Shown here piece after piece: positions 8,274 through 16,544 of a stretch of 51,788 nt of DNA (positions are counted from its first letter, which is position 1; every line of letters begins with the position of its first letter). The stretch lies in contig CAJYSA010000087.1 in NCBI GenBank assembly GCA_913777325.1, positions 1-51,788 of the forward strand. The letters are read 5' to 3'. The notes beneath the pieces are model-generated. The model was not told where the DNA came from. It was given only the letters and a program-made list of their open reading frames with translations, and made no database searches. A program made the translations under genes and the position numbers. Source of the DNA: an uncultured Sphingomonas sp. (GTDB lineage Bacteria > Pseudomonadota > Alphaproteobacteria > Sphingomonadales > Sphingomonadaceae).

Positions 8274-8729
8274 CTACGGAAGGTCCGGCGTGTCCCGCTT
8301 GGCGGTGGCACGCCGTTCCTTTTTCCAGCGCGTCGCATTCTGCGTGATACAGCCCGTCGCGCTGGCGGCGCCCACGGTCGAGCAACTGCCGACCCCGACG
8401 GTTCCGACATCGCGGTTCGCCTGTTCGCGCGCCGCCCAATTCTCGTTCTCGGGCGTCACCTCGAAATTCCGCAATTCCTTGGGGATGCGGAACTGCTCCT
8501 CGGCGGGGCGGCGCGTGCAGACCACCACCTCGTTGCCGTTGTTGTCGGTGGGGCAGCGTTCGTTGCCGTACAGCACGATCACGCCGTTGACGGGCGCGCT
8601 GCGCGATACCCCCTCCGCGATCGTCGTGCGCGCCGGGCGTGGTGTGTCCGGCGATGGCGGGCCGCTTTGCGCGACGGCGGGCATTGCGCTCAGGGCCAGC
8701 AGCAGGACGGGGGCGCGACGCAGCTTCAT
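8274..8729 (-). CDS. Small exported protein of unknown function
   Basis: The 151-residue product has a clear Sec signal peptide (MKLRRAPVLLLALSAMPAVAQ). The mature part contains four cysteines (NERCP, VVVCTRR, VGSCSTV, TGCITQ) that could form two disulfides, which fits its position behind dsbB. It is the last gene of the long minus-strand run, 8 bp after coq7. I recognise no domain; similar short exported proteins are common in sphingomonads. Confidence 0.75.
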   Translation of the reverse strand: MKLRRAPVLLLALSAMPAVAQSGPPSPDTPRPARTTIAEGVSRSAPVNGVIVLYGNERCPTDNNGNEVVVCTRRPAEEQFRIPKELRNFEVTPENENWAAREQANRDVGTVGVGSCSTVGAASATGCITQNATRWKKERRATAKRDTPDLP

Positions 8730-8737
8730 GCTTCCTC

Positions 8738-9271
8738 TCAGATACGTTTGGCGGTGGCGATCGCGACGCGGCAGCCCAGCCGGATCACCGCCGACATCAA
8801 CGGATAGGCCGGCGCGTTCTCCGCGCCGTTCGCCAGCGCGGTGTCGCGATGCTCCAGTTCCTCGGCCTGGAACTCGCGGATCGCGTCGGACAATTCGGGA
8901 TCGCTGTCGCCCAGCGCGACCAGCTGTTCCTCATAATGCTTGTCGATCTCGGTCTCGACCGCGGCAGTACACGCCATCGCGGCTTCCGGCCCGATCGCGG
9001 CGGTCACCGCACCCAGCGCGAAACCCGCGACGTCCCAGAACGGCTGGAACAACGTCGGGCGTACGCCCCGCTCGACGATCATCCGGTCGAAGAACGCGCG
9101 ATGCTTCTCTTCCTGCAACGCCATCGCGGAGATCTTGCGCGCCATCGGCGAACGCTGCCCCATGATCGCCAATTGCCCCGCATAGATGCGGATCGCGCCG
9201 AATTCGCCGGCCTGATCGACGCGGATCATCGCGTCGGACGGATGCGGCCGGTCACCGGGCTTCCACGTCAT
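8738..9271 (-). CDS. coq7: COQ7-type demethoxyubiquinone hydroxylase
   Basis: The 177-residue ferritin-like protein catalyses the C6 hydroxylation step of ubiquinone synthesis at the inner membrane. The diiron ligands are visible as E23 (VDQAGEFGA), E54/E55 and H57 (QEEKHRAFF), the ETEIDKHYEEQL segment, and E-x2-H in EELEHRD. This enzyme replaces the flavoprotein UbiF in many alphaproteobacteria. Its ATG (9271) overlaps the dsbB stop by 4 nt (ATGA), indicating translational coupling. The longer open frame upstream is the dsbB region in another frame. Confidence 0.93.
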   Translation of the reverse strand: MTWKPGDRPHPSDAMIRVDQAGEFGAIRIYAGQLAIMGQRSPMARKISAMALQEEKHRAFFDRMIVERGVRPTLFQPFWDVAGFALGAVTAAIGPEAAMACTAAVETEIDKHYEEQLVALGDSDPELSDAIREFQAEELEHRDTALANGAENAPAYPLMSAVIRLGCRVAIATAKRI

Positions 9272-9750
9272 GCACGCCTCCTCAGCTGCGTCGCGATCAG
9301 CACCGCACCAATCAACGAGATCAACGCATTCCACCCCGCGAGCGAGACGCCGAGCAACGACCATTGCGCCGCGTCGCATCGGACGATGGGGGCGGCCAGC
9401 AGGTCCTTCAAGGCCTGGTCGGTCGACAGTCCGGTCAGATTGGTGGTCTGGGTGCAGGCGGTGATGCCCTGCCACCAATGATATTCCACCCCGGCGTGAA
9501 AAATGCCGATCAGCCCCGATACCGCGATCAGCGCCGCCGCGCCCGCGACCAGCGTCGCCTTGCCGCGCGGGCCACCGGTCACGAACGCCAGCGCGGCGAA
9601 CACCAGCGCGCCGTAATGCGGCCAGCGCTGCCAATGGCACATCTCACAAGGATACAGCCCGCCGATCAGTTGGAGCGCCCAGGCACCGCCCAGCAACGCG
9701 GCCGGGATCAGCAGCGCCAGCAGCCGCGCGTTGCGCACGCCCGCGGTCAT
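9268..9750 (-). CDS. dsbB: Disulfide bond formation protein DsbB family
   Basis: The 160-residue protein has four membrane helices. The quinone-proximal redox pair is C35-x2-C38 (PCEMC), and the second periplasmic pair lies in TACTQ and IVRCD, as in DsbB. DsbB reoxidises the periplasmic thiol oxidase DsbA and passes electrons to ubiquinone; the next gene in the operon makes ubiquinone. The start ATG 9750 shares its A with the ctpA stop (TGATG), which decides the start. Confidence 0.92.
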   Translation of the reverse strand: MTAGVRNARLLALLIPAALLGGAWALQLIGGLYPCEMCHWQRWPHYGALVFAALAFVTGGPRGKATLVAGAAALIAVSGLIGIFHAGVEYHWWQGITACTQTTNLTGLSTDQALKDLLAAPIVRCDAAQWSLLGVSLAGWNALISLIGAVLIATQLRRRA

Positions 9751-11120
9751 CACTTCGCCGCCGGGGTGGCGGCGGCGGTCGGCTTGACCGTCATGGCCTG
9801 CGTCACCGCCGCCACCTGCGTGGCGCCGCCCAGCCGCGCGATCGTCTTCAGCGCGTACCAAAGCTGGAAGTCCTCGATGCCCTGCTTCTTCAGCACCTCG
9901 GGCGAGGTCGCGAAGCGCGGATCATCCTTCACATCCTCCTCCAGCACCGCATTGTCGGGCGACTTGATCTCGTTGATCAGGTGGCGGCGCAGATCGGCCT
10001 CACGGAAGACGGGTCGCGACTTGTAATCGGGGTCCGAGATCTGCGGCACCTTGATGTCCGGCTCGATCCCGCCTTCCTGCACGCTCCGCCCGGACGGCGT
10101 GAAATAGCGCGCGGTGGTCAGGCGCAGCGCGGTGCGCGGCCCCAGTTGCAGCAGCGTCTGCACCGATCCCTTGCCGAACGTCCGCTCGCCCATCACAAGC
10201 GCGCGGTGATGATCCTGGAGCGCGCCGGCGACGATCTCGCTGGCCGACGCCGTGCCCGAATCGGTCAGCACGATCACCGGCAGGCCATGCGCGTCGTCGC
10301 CGGGGCGCGCGAAATAGCGTTCGATATCGTCCTTCTCGCGCCCGCGCTGGCTCACGATCTCGCCATGGTCCAGGAACGCGTCCGACACCTCGATCGCCTG
10401 CGTCAGCAACCCGCCGCCATTCTCGCGCAGGTCCACGACATAGCCGAGCGGACGATGCCCCAGCGCCTTGTCGATCGCCATGATCGCCGCGCGCGTGTCG
10501 GCGCCGGTCTTCTCGGAGAAGGTGTTGATGTTGATATAGCCGACGTCGCCCTTCACTTCCCACTTCACCGGGCGCTGGACGATCACTTCGCGGACGAGGG
10601 TCACGACGATCGGCTTGTCGCGGCCCGGACGGATCAGCGTCAGCGTCACCTTGGTGCCGGGCTTGCCCCGCATCTGCGCGGTCGCCTCGTCCAGCGTGCC
10701 GCCATAGATCAGCTTGCCGTCGATATGCGTGATGAAGTCGCCGGACTTGATGCCCGCGCGCCCCGCCGGCGTATCCTCCTGCGGCGCGATCACCTTCACC
10801 GCGCCGTCCTCCATCGAGACGGTCAGGCCGAGCCCGCCGTAATTCCCCTCGGTCTGGATGCGCAGATTGTCGAAGTCGGACGCGTCGACATAGCTGCTGT
10901 GCGGGTCCAGCGCCGCCAGCATCCCGTCGATCGCGCCCTTGATGAGCTGATCGTCGGTCACCTTGTCGACGTAATCGGCCTTCACGCGGTTATAGACGTC
11001 CAGGAACTTGTCGAGCTGGCGATAGGTGGCGGTGTCCGACGCGGCCATCGCCCCGGTGGCGACCGGCACGGTGGCGATGGCGGTGACCAGCGCGACGGCC
11101 GGGAGCAGCTTTGACTTCAT
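9750..11120 (-). CDS. ctpA: S41-family carboxy-terminal processing protease
   Basis: The 456-residue periplasmic protease has a signal peptide (MKSKLLPAVALVTAIATVPV), a PDZ domain around residues 100-180 (YGGLGLTVSMEDG, PAGRAGIKSGDFI) and the S41 catalytic core. The Ser/Lys dyad is visible as the Ser of SGTASASEIVAGAL and the Lys of TFGKGSVQ. Such enzymes cleave C-terminal tails and, in gram-negatives, control peptidoglycan hydrolases. It follows the EnvC-like gene by 97 bp and overlaps dsbB by 1 nt. Confidence 0.95.
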   Translation of the reverse strand: MKSKLLPAVALVTAIATVPVATGAMAASDTATYRQLDKFLDVYNRVKADYVDKVTDDQLIKGAIDGMLAALDPHSSYVDASDFDNLRIQTEGNYGGLGLTVSMEDGAVKVIAPQEDTPAGRAGIKSGDFITHIDGKLIYGGTLDEATAQMRGKPGTKVTLTLIRPGRDKPIVVTLVREVIVQRPVKWEVKGDVGYININTFSEKTGADTRAAIMAIDKALGHRPLGYVVDLRENGGGLLTQAIEVSDAFLDHGEIVSQRGREKDDIERYFARPGDDAHGLPVIVLTDSGTASASEIVAGALQDHHRALVMGERTFGKGSVQTLLQLGPRTALRLTTARYFTPSGRSVQEGGIEPDIKVPQISDPDYKSRPVFREADLRRHLINEIKSPDNAVLEEDVKDDPRFATSPEVLKKQGIEDFQLWYALKTIARLGGATQVAAVTQAMTVKPTAAATPAAK

Positions 11121-11217
11121 GACGGGCGAAACTGTTCCTGCGAATGGACGATCCCGTGGTGTAGCGGAAACGTCGGGGCGTTCAATGCGCCCGTGCGGCT
11201 GAACCGTGGCTGAGCGG

Positions 11218-12288
11218 TCAGCCGAGCAGGGGCGCGATATCGACCGGGCGACCGTGCCGCCGCAGCTCGATCGTGACGCGCGCGCCATCGACCGGCGGCG
11301 CCGTGCCCAGCGGCGCCCCCGCCGCGACGCTGGCCCCGGCTTGCGGAGTGACCGATCCCAGCCCGGTCAGCAGCGAGGTCCAGCCCGCGCCATGATCGAC
11401 GATCACGATCCGGCCGAAGCTGCGAAACCGCCCGGCAAAGCGGATCCGCCCCCCCGCCGGCGCCACGACCGGTGCGGAGGCGGGCACCGCGAAGGTCAGC
11501 CCACGCGCGCGCACGCCGTTGCCCGACACCTCGCCCATCCCGGTCACCAGCCGCCCGTGCACCGGCAGACGATAGGCCGCCGTCGCGGCGGTCGGCGCAG
11601 GCGCCGGTGTCGGGGCCGGCAGCGATAGCGCCATGACGTCCTCCAGCACCGCCTGCTCGCTGCCGATCGTCGCCAGCCGTTCGGCGGTGTCGCGCACCGC
11701 CTCCTCCATCGCCAGCGCGCGATCGTCGTCGCCGCCCGTCACCGCCGCCAATTGCTCCCGCGCTTCCACCAGCCGGGCGCGCCCCGCGCGCAGCCGGCGT
11801 TCGGCGTCGGAGGCGCTGGCCTGCATCATCCGGGTGCGCGCCACCTCGGCCCGCAACGCCGCCGACCGCGCGCGCAGCACCGGCAGCGTCGCGGCGAGCA
11901 CCGCGCGGACGTGCACCAGATCGGCGACGCTCCCCGGTTGCGCGAGCGTCATGGCCGTCGGGCGCCGGGCCAGCGCGGTCAGCGCGGCGAGCAACCTCGC
12001 CACCGGCGCCTCGCGCGCGGCCAGTGCGCGCCGCTGCGTGGCCAGCCGTGTGTCGATCACGGCGGCACGCCGCCCCAGCGTCATCAGGTCCGCCTCCGCT
12101 GCCGCCACACGTGCCGCGACCGCTGCCTCGCGCAGTTGCGCGCGGCGCGCCGGATCGGCGGCGCGGTCGGCGCGCTCCTCCAGCGCCTGCGCGCGCCGCG
12201 TGGCGGTCGTGGCGGGCGGCGATTGCGCCAGCGCGCCGCCGCCCAGCGCCATCGCCAGCGTCACCGACCACACCGCCGCGCGCGCCAT
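11218..12288 (-). CDS. EnvC-like murein hydrolase activator with degenerate M23 domain
   Basis: The 356-residue protein has a signal peptide (MARAAVWSVTLAMALGGGALA), a long Ala/Arg-rich coiled coil (~residues 25-235) and a C-terminal LytM/M23 fold (~250-356). The zinc-ligand motifs look lost: the segment normally H-x-G-x-D reads RARGLTFA, and the H-x-H segment reads DHGAGWTSLLTGL with only one His. This fits EnvC-type activators of periplasmic amidases rather than an active endopeptidase. Its ATG shares a base with the rlmH stop. The rlmH-envC-ctpA order is common in alphaproteobacteria. Confidence 0.87.
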   Translation of the reverse strand: MARAAVWSVTLAMALGGGALAQSPPATTATRRAQALEERADRAADPARRAQLREAAVAARVAAAEADLMTLGRRAAVIDTRLATQRRALAAREAPVARLLAALTALARRPTAMTLAQPGSVADLVHVRAVLAATLPVLRARSAALRAEVARTRMMQASASDAERRLRAGRARLVEAREQLAAVTGGDDDRALAMEEAVRDTAERLATIGSEQAVLEDVMALSLPAPTPAPAPTAATAAYRLPVHGRLVTGMGEVSGNGVRARGLTFAVPASAPVVAPAGGRIRFAGRFRSFGRIVIVDHGAGWTSLLTGLGSVTPQAGASVAAGAPLGTAPPVDGARVTIELRRHGRPVDIAPLLG

Positions 12289-12710
12289 CAGCCTTCGCGA
12301 TGATAGGGATGGTTGGCCAGGATGCTGGTCGCGCGAAACAACTGCTCGGCCAGCATCGCGCGCGCCAGCAGGTGCGGCCAGGTGGCGCGCCCGAACGACA
12401 GCAGCATGTCCGCCTCGGCGCGCTCGCTCTCCGCGAAGCCGTCCGCCGCGCCGATCAGGAACCGCGCCTCGCGCACGCCATCGTCGCGCCAGCGTCCCAG
12501 CCGCTCGGCGAAGGCGGCGGAGCCGAGCACCTCGCCCTTTTCGTCCAGCAGGATGCGGCGTCCCTGCGCGGGACGATCGGGTTCGCGCCCGCCGCGATCG
12601 GGCAATTCGCTGATGCGCGTCGGCCAGGCGATCCGCTTCAGGTAGCGATCGACCAGTTCCGCTTCGGGAGAACGGCCGATCCGGCCACGCGCGACGATAT
12701 GGAGCAGCAT
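12288..12710 (-). CDS. rlmH: 23S rRNA (pseudouridine1915-N3)-methyltransferase RlmH
   Basis: The 140-residue SPOUT methyltransferase modifies pseudouridine 1915 in helix 69 of 23S rRNA on the 70S ribosome. Family sequences are visible: MLLHIVARGRIG at the start, LLDEKGEVLGSAAFAERL, FLIGAADGF (SAM-binding knot) and the C-terminal EQLFRATSILANHPYHR. Length matches the usual ~155 residues, slightly short. It follows rsfS by 33 bp and overlaps the EnvC-like gene by one base. Confidence 0.95.
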   Translation of the reverse strand: MLLHIVARGRIGRSPEAELVDRYLKRIAWPTRISELPDRGGREPDRPAQGRRILLDEKGEVLGSAAFAERLGRWRDDGVREARFLIGAADGFAESERAEADMLLSFGRATWPHLLARAMLAEQLFRATSILANHPYHREG

Positions 12711-12743
12711 CGCGGCGCCCGGGTCAGCTCGGGGAAGGCAGCG

Positions 12744-13136
12744 TCAGTTCGGCGCGGCCGGCGCCGCGGGCGCGTCGCCGAACGACCACATCCGCTCCAG
12801 ATTGTAGAAGCTGCGCACCTCGGGGCGGAACAGGTGAACGATCACGTCGCCGCCGTCGATCAGCACCCAATCGGCGCTGGGCAGCCCCTCGATCCGCGCG
12901 GGACGCCCGGTTTCGCCCTTGATGCGCTCGGCCAGTTTCTGCGCCATCGACGCCACTTGGCGGGTCGAGCGCCCGCTGGCGATCACCATATAGTCCGCGA
13001 TCGAGGACTTGCCGGCGAGCGGGATCGAGATCGTGTCCACCGCCTGATCGTCGTCCAGCGATTGCAGGACCAGACGATGCAGCGCCTCGACATCCGATGA
13101 TTCGGGCGAGCGGTGGGCGGGTTCGGTGGCGGGCAA
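12744..13136 (-). CDS. rsfS: Ribosome silencing factor RsfS
   Basis: The 130-residue RsfS/Iojap protein binds ribosomal protein L14 and blocks subunit joining when nutrients are short. Family core: LDDDQAVDTISIPLAGKSS, ADYMVIASGRSTRQV, IEGLPSADWVLIDGGDVIVH and FYNLERMW. No ATG fits; TTG at 13136 is chosen because AGGAG (13142-13146 on the minus strand) stands five bases upstream. GTG at about 13160 is the alternative but would overlap nadD. The gene lies 20 bp after nadD, its usual partner. Confidence 0.92.
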   Translation of the reverse strand: MPATEPAHRSPESSDVEALHRLVLQSLDDDQAVDTISIPLAGKSSIADYMVIASGRSTRQVASMAQKLAERIKGETGRPARIEGLPSADWVLIDGGDVIVHLFRPEVRSFYNLERMWSFGDAPAAPAAPN

Positions 13137-13156
13137 GGTTACTCCTGGGGTTGCCG

Positions 13157-13786
13157 TCACGATGCGGCGGGGGTTGGGCACGACGATATCGGATCGGCGA
13201 AGCGAGCGTGCCAGTCGGGATCGGCGGCGCGCAATTGCGTCGCGGATGTCCGGTCGGGGCGGAAACGCAGCAGCACCAGGGCTGGCACACTCCACTCGGC
13301 CCAGTTCGTCGCCTGGCGCGCGGGCCGCCGATAGCGCCGCAGCCAGCCCATCGCGGGAGCCGCGAGAGCGTCGTCATCATAGCCGGGCCGCGTCACGACC
13401 GCAATCGGCATCGTGCGGGCAATGCTACGCCACTGACGCCACTGATGAAATTGCGCCAGATTGTCTGCGCCCATGATCCATATGAAGCGATTGCGCGGAT
13501 AGCGGCGCACGACCTGGCGCAGCGTGTCCACGGTGTAGCGGGTGCGCCACCGCGCCTCCAGGTCGGTCGCGCGGATCGGCGCCCGCCGCGCCATCGCGCG
13601 CGCGGAGGCGAGCCGCGCGCGCAGCGGTGCCATCCCCGCGCGCGGCTTCAGCGGGTTGCCCGGGGAGACCAGCCACCACGCCTCGTCCAGCGCCAGTTGC
13701 CGGATCGCCTCCAGCGTGATGTGGCGATGCCCGCGATGCGCGGGGTTGAACGACCCGCCGAGCAGACCGATACGGCGGATGCTCAA
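13157..13786 (-). CDS. nadD: Nicotinate-nucleotide adenylyltransferase
   Basis: The 209-residue enzyme makes deamido-NAD from nicotinate mononucleotide and ATP. It has the nucleotidyltransferase motif GGSFNPAHRGHRHI near the N-terminus, IMGADNLAQFHQW in the middle and a C-terminal TSATQLR corresponding to the family ISSTxIR. The likely start is TTG at 13786, which overlaps the proA TGA in a TTGA arrangement; no ATG lies in a suitable place. It is the second gene of the proA-led operon. Confidence 0.93.
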   Translation of the reverse strand: MSIRRIGLLGGSFNPAHRGHRHITLEAIRQLALDEAWWLVSPGNPLKPRAGMAPLRARLASARAMARRAPIRATDLEARWRTRYTVDTLRQVVRRYPRNRFIWIMGADNLAQFHQWRQWRSIARTMPIAVVTRPGYDDDALAAPAMGWLRRYRRPARQATNWAEWSVPALVLLRFRPDRTSATQLRAADPDWHARFADPISSCPTPAAS

Positions 13787-15045
13787 CCGCGAACCTGCCC
13801 GGTGCCGTGGCCCAGCCACTTGTACGTCGTCAGCCCCTCCAGCGCGACCGGCCCGCGCGCATGGAGCCGCCCGGTCGCGATGCCGATCTCCGCCCCCAGC
13901 CCGAATTCGCCGCCATCGGCGAATTGCGTCGACGCGTTCCACAGCACGATCGCCGAATCGACCTCGCGCAGGAAACGTCCCGCCACCGCCTCATCCTGCG
14001 CGACGATCGCGTCGGTGTGATGCGATCCGTGCGCGGCGATGTGCGCCGTCGCGCCCTCCACGCCGTCGACGAGCGCGACGGACGCGATCGCGTCGAGATA
14101 TTCGGTATCCCAATCCGCCGCCGTCGCCGGCGCGATGCCGGGCACCAGCGCGCAGACCGCCGCGTCGCCGCGCACCGCGCACCCCGCCTCGGCCAGTGCG
14201 CGCACCAGCGCGGCGGGGTCCGGATAGCCGCGATCGATCAACAACGTCTCCATCGCGCCGCAGATACCCGTACGACGCAGCTTGGCGTCCAGCACGATCC
14301 GCGTCGCCATCGCCGCGTCCGCCGACGCATGCACGAACACATGGTTGATCCCGTCGAGATGCGCCAGCACCGGCACGCGCGCGTCGTTCTGCACCCGCTC
14401 GACGAGGCTGCGCCCGCCACGCGGGATGATCAGGTCGATCGCCCCCGCCGCCGCCAGCATCGCCCCCACCGCCGCCCGGTCGGTGGTCGGTACCAGTTGC
14501 ACCGCGTCCTGCGGCAGCCCCGCCCGCGTCAGCCCGCGGACGAACGCGGCATGCAGCGCGCGATTGCTCTCCACCGCTTCGGAGCCGCCCCGCAGGATCA
14601 CCGCATTGCCCGACCTGACACACAATGCGGCGGCGTCGACGGTCACGTTCGGGCGGCTTTCGTAGATGATGCCGATCACCCCGATCGGCACGCGCACGCG
14701 CGACAGCACCAGCCCATTGGGACGGGTGGAGCGGTCGATCGTCTCGCCGACCGGATCGGCCAGATCGGCCACCGTCGCCACCGCCTGCGCCACGCCCTCC
14801 AGCCGCGCCGGGTCCAGCCGCAGCCGATCGAGCATCGCCTCCGACAGGCCGTTCGCCCGGCCACGCTCCAGGTCCAGCGCGTTGGCGCCCAGAATCGTCG
14901 CGGCATCGTCGCGCAGCGCCTGCGCCGCGTCGTGCAACCCGCGCGCCTTGGCCGCATCGCTCGCCGCCGCCATGGCACGGGATGCGACGCGCGCGCGCCC
15001 GGCCAATGCGGCGATCACGGCAGCGGGGGAAGAAGGGTCCGTCAT
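13783..15045 (-). CDS. proA: Glutamate-5-semialdehyde dehydrogenase (gamma-glutamyl phosphate reductase)
   Basis: The 420-residue enzyme reduces glutamyl-5-phosphate with NADPH in proline synthesis. Hallmarks are VRVPIGVIGIIYESRPNVT, GNAVILRGGSEA, IDLIIPRGG, and the catalytic Cys in RRTGICGAMETLL. The length is normal. It heads the minus-strand operon that runs through nadD, rsfS, rlmH and beyond; proC, the next proline enzyme, is also in the window at 49.7 kb. The upstream 82 bp is shared with the divergent msrB. Confidence 0.95.
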   Translation of the reverse strand: MTDPSSPAAVIAALAGRARVASRAMAAASDAAKARGLHDAAQALRDDAATILGANALDLERGRANGLSEAMLDRLRLDPARLEGVAQAVATVADLADPVGETIDRSTRPNGLVLSRVRVPIGVIGIIYESRPNVTVDAAALCVRSGNAVILRGGSEAVESNRALHAAFVRGLTRAGLPQDAVQLVPTTDRAAVGAMLAAAGAIDLIIPRGGRSLVERVQNDARVPVLAHLDGINHVFVHASADAAMATRIVLDAKLRRTGICGAMETLLIDRGYPDPAALVRALAEAGCAVRGDAAVCALVPGIAPATAADWDTEYLDAIASVALVDGVEGATAHIAAHGSHHTDAIVAQDEAVAGRFLREVDSAIVLWNASTQFADGGEFGLGAEIGIATGRLHARGPVALEGLTTYKWLGHGTGQVRG

Positions 15046-15127
15046 CGTGGCGCCCTAGCACGCCGATCCGCACGTGCCCAGCATTCGCCCGCTGGCGGGA
15101 GGCCACGACGATCCCCATATCGCGCGC

Positions 15128-15625
15128 ATGCGCCATTCCTCGCTTGATCGTCGTCGCTTCCTGGCCGCCACGGGCACCGGGCTCCTCGCCTCCACGCTGC
15201 TCGCGTGCGGTTCGCGTGAGGCGGAAGCCGCCGAGCATTTCGCGGTGACGAAGACCGATGCGCAATGGCGCGCGCAACTCGGCCCGGCGGCGTTCGAGGT
15301 GCTACGCCAGGAGGGCACCGAGCGTCCGTACAGCAGCGCGCTGAATGGTGAGCATCGGGCCGGCACCTTCGCGTGCAAGGGCTGCGCCCAACCGCTCTTT
15401 TCCTCGAAGACGAAATTCGAAAGCGGCACCGGCTGGCCCAGCTTCTACGCGCCCTTGCCCCGCGCGATCGGCTATCGCCGCGATTCCACTCTGGGGATGG
15501 TGCGGACCGAGGTGCATTGCGCCCGTTGCGGCGGGCACCTGGGGCATGTGTTCGACGACGGGCCGCGCCCGACCGGCAAGCGTTATTGCATGAACGGCGT
15601 GGCGATGACGTTCCGCCCCGCCTGA
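15128..15625 (+). CDS. msrB: Peptide-methionine (R)-S-oxide reductase, Tat-exported
   Basis: The 165-residue MsrB has two zinc pairs (CKGC and CARC) and the catalytic cysteine in RYCMNG, with the family core GTGWPSF and GHLGHVF. Unlike cytosolic MsrB it begins with a twin-arginine leader, DRRRFLAATGTGLLAST, followed by LLAC, a lipobox. It is therefore predicted to be a Tat-exported, possibly lipid-anchored periplasmic enzyme that repairs oxidised methionines in envelope proteins. ATG 15128 puts the RR motif near the N-terminus. Divergent from proA; its stop is 6 bp from the convergent CHAP gene. Confidence 0.92.
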   Translation: MRHSSLDRRRFLAATGTGLLASTLLACGSREAEAAEHFAVTKTDAQWRAQLGPAAFEVLRQEGTERPYSSALNGEHRAGTFACKGCAQPLFSSKTKFESGTGWPSFYAPLPRAIGYRRDSTLGMVRTEVHCARCGGHLGHVFDDGPRPTGKRYCMNGVAMTFRPA

Positions 15626-15631
15626 GGGCGA

Positions 15632-16183
15632 TCAGCGCGCGATCGGCAGCGCCCCGGCCACCGGCACCGTGGCCGAGGTGGCGATCGTCAGCGGCGCCAT
15701 CGGAGCTTCCGACGCGGTCGTGGCCGGCGCCTTGCCGGCATAGATGAACCCGGCGAGCGGATAGGTGCTGGTGCCCAGGTCACCGACGCCCGCGAACCAC
15801 ACCCGCACTTCGCTCCAGTCGCCGGCCGCCGACACATCGACCGCGCGCACGTCGCGCTCGATCCCGCCGCGATGCGACCAGTTCGCGTGCGTCAGCAGTA
15901 CTTCGCGATCGCTGATCACGCGGCTGACCATCGCGACATGGCCGACCGGCATCGCGCGGGTGGCCTTGAACGCCATCACGGCGCCTTCCTGCGGCGTGGC
16001 GCCCCGCTCGTAACGACCGGCGGCCTGCCCCCACCACGTGTTGGCATTCCCGTGGATGTCGATCCCCGACACGTCGCGCGCAAACGGCGCGCACTGAAGG
16101 AAACGCGCCTGCGCCGGAGCAGACGTCATCAGGACGCACGAAACCACCAGCGCAAATCGCGCTGTCCACACCTTGACGTTCAC
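15632..16183 (-). CDS. Exported CHAP-domain protein (putative peptidoglycan amidase)
   Basis: The 183-residue protein has a signal peptide ending near APAQA and a CHAP (NlpC/P60-like) domain. The nucleophile is probably C31 (LQCAPFARDVSGI), the base His is in PVGHVAMVSRV, and THANWS supplies the polar third residue. CHAP enzymes cleave peptidoglycan amide bonds or glutathionylspermidine. Start GTG 16183 follows a G-run in the spacing expected of a ribosome-binding site; TTG codons at 16201-16204 would add seven residues. The C-terminal 40 residues are Ala/Pro/Thr-rich. Confidence 0.82.
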   Translation of the reverse strand: MNVKVWTARFALVVSCVLMTSAPAQARFLQCAPFARDVSGIDIHGNANTWWGQAAGRYERGATPQEGAVMAFKATRAMPVGHVAMVSRVISDREVLLTHANWSHRGGIERDVRAVDVSAAGDWSEVRVWFAGVGDLGTSTYPLAGFIYAGKAPATTASEAPMAPLTIATSATVPVAGALPIAR

Positions 16184-16544
16184 GGGCGACCCCCCGGTCA
16201 ACAACAGGACTGATGACGTCCGGCTAGCTACAATTTCTTACTTCACCAAATGCGCGCGGAACCTTTTCGGATGAACCGAAGATGACCGGCGACGAACCGA
16301 TCGACGCCGTCGAAAACGCGGCAGCGATGCTGACATTGAGTCTTACCTGGGGGTTAAGAACGCCCCCTTCCGGCCGTGCACCACGAGTCGCCGAGGGCTT
16401 CCCGCACGCTTTCGTCAACACAGTATGGCCGCAGACAACAGCTACGTGGCACCATTCGAAGATAGGGTATCGTTTCGCGCTTGCTGCGCGTCGATCACGG
16501 CCTTACACCGGCCCTGTACTTTGCTTTCAAAGGCATGCCCGCCG
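16184..16544. other. Intergenic region between CHAP gene and acyl-CoA dehydrogenase
   Basis: This 361-bp stretch has no convincing ORF. It must hold the promoter of the minus-strand CHAP gene and of the acyl-CoA dehydrogenase. An imperfect hairpin lies at about 16350-16368 (GGGGG and CCCCC arms around TTAAGAACG). The extended open frame from 16425 into the dehydrogenase shows no family similarity before residue MPLDPDTF and is treated as non-coding leader. Confidence 0.45.

Noticed and set aside
9981-11114. Long plus-strand open frame antisense to ctpA, and similar long frames opposite ftsH, ptsP and the carboxylase genes
   Set aside because: They are Arg/His/Gln-rich low-complexity shadows expected in high-GC DNA, without family similarity or ribosome-binding sites.
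16350-16368. Imperfect G5/C5 hairpin as an intrinsic terminator
   Set aside because: The stem is short with a bulge, no T-tract follows and no gene ends there.
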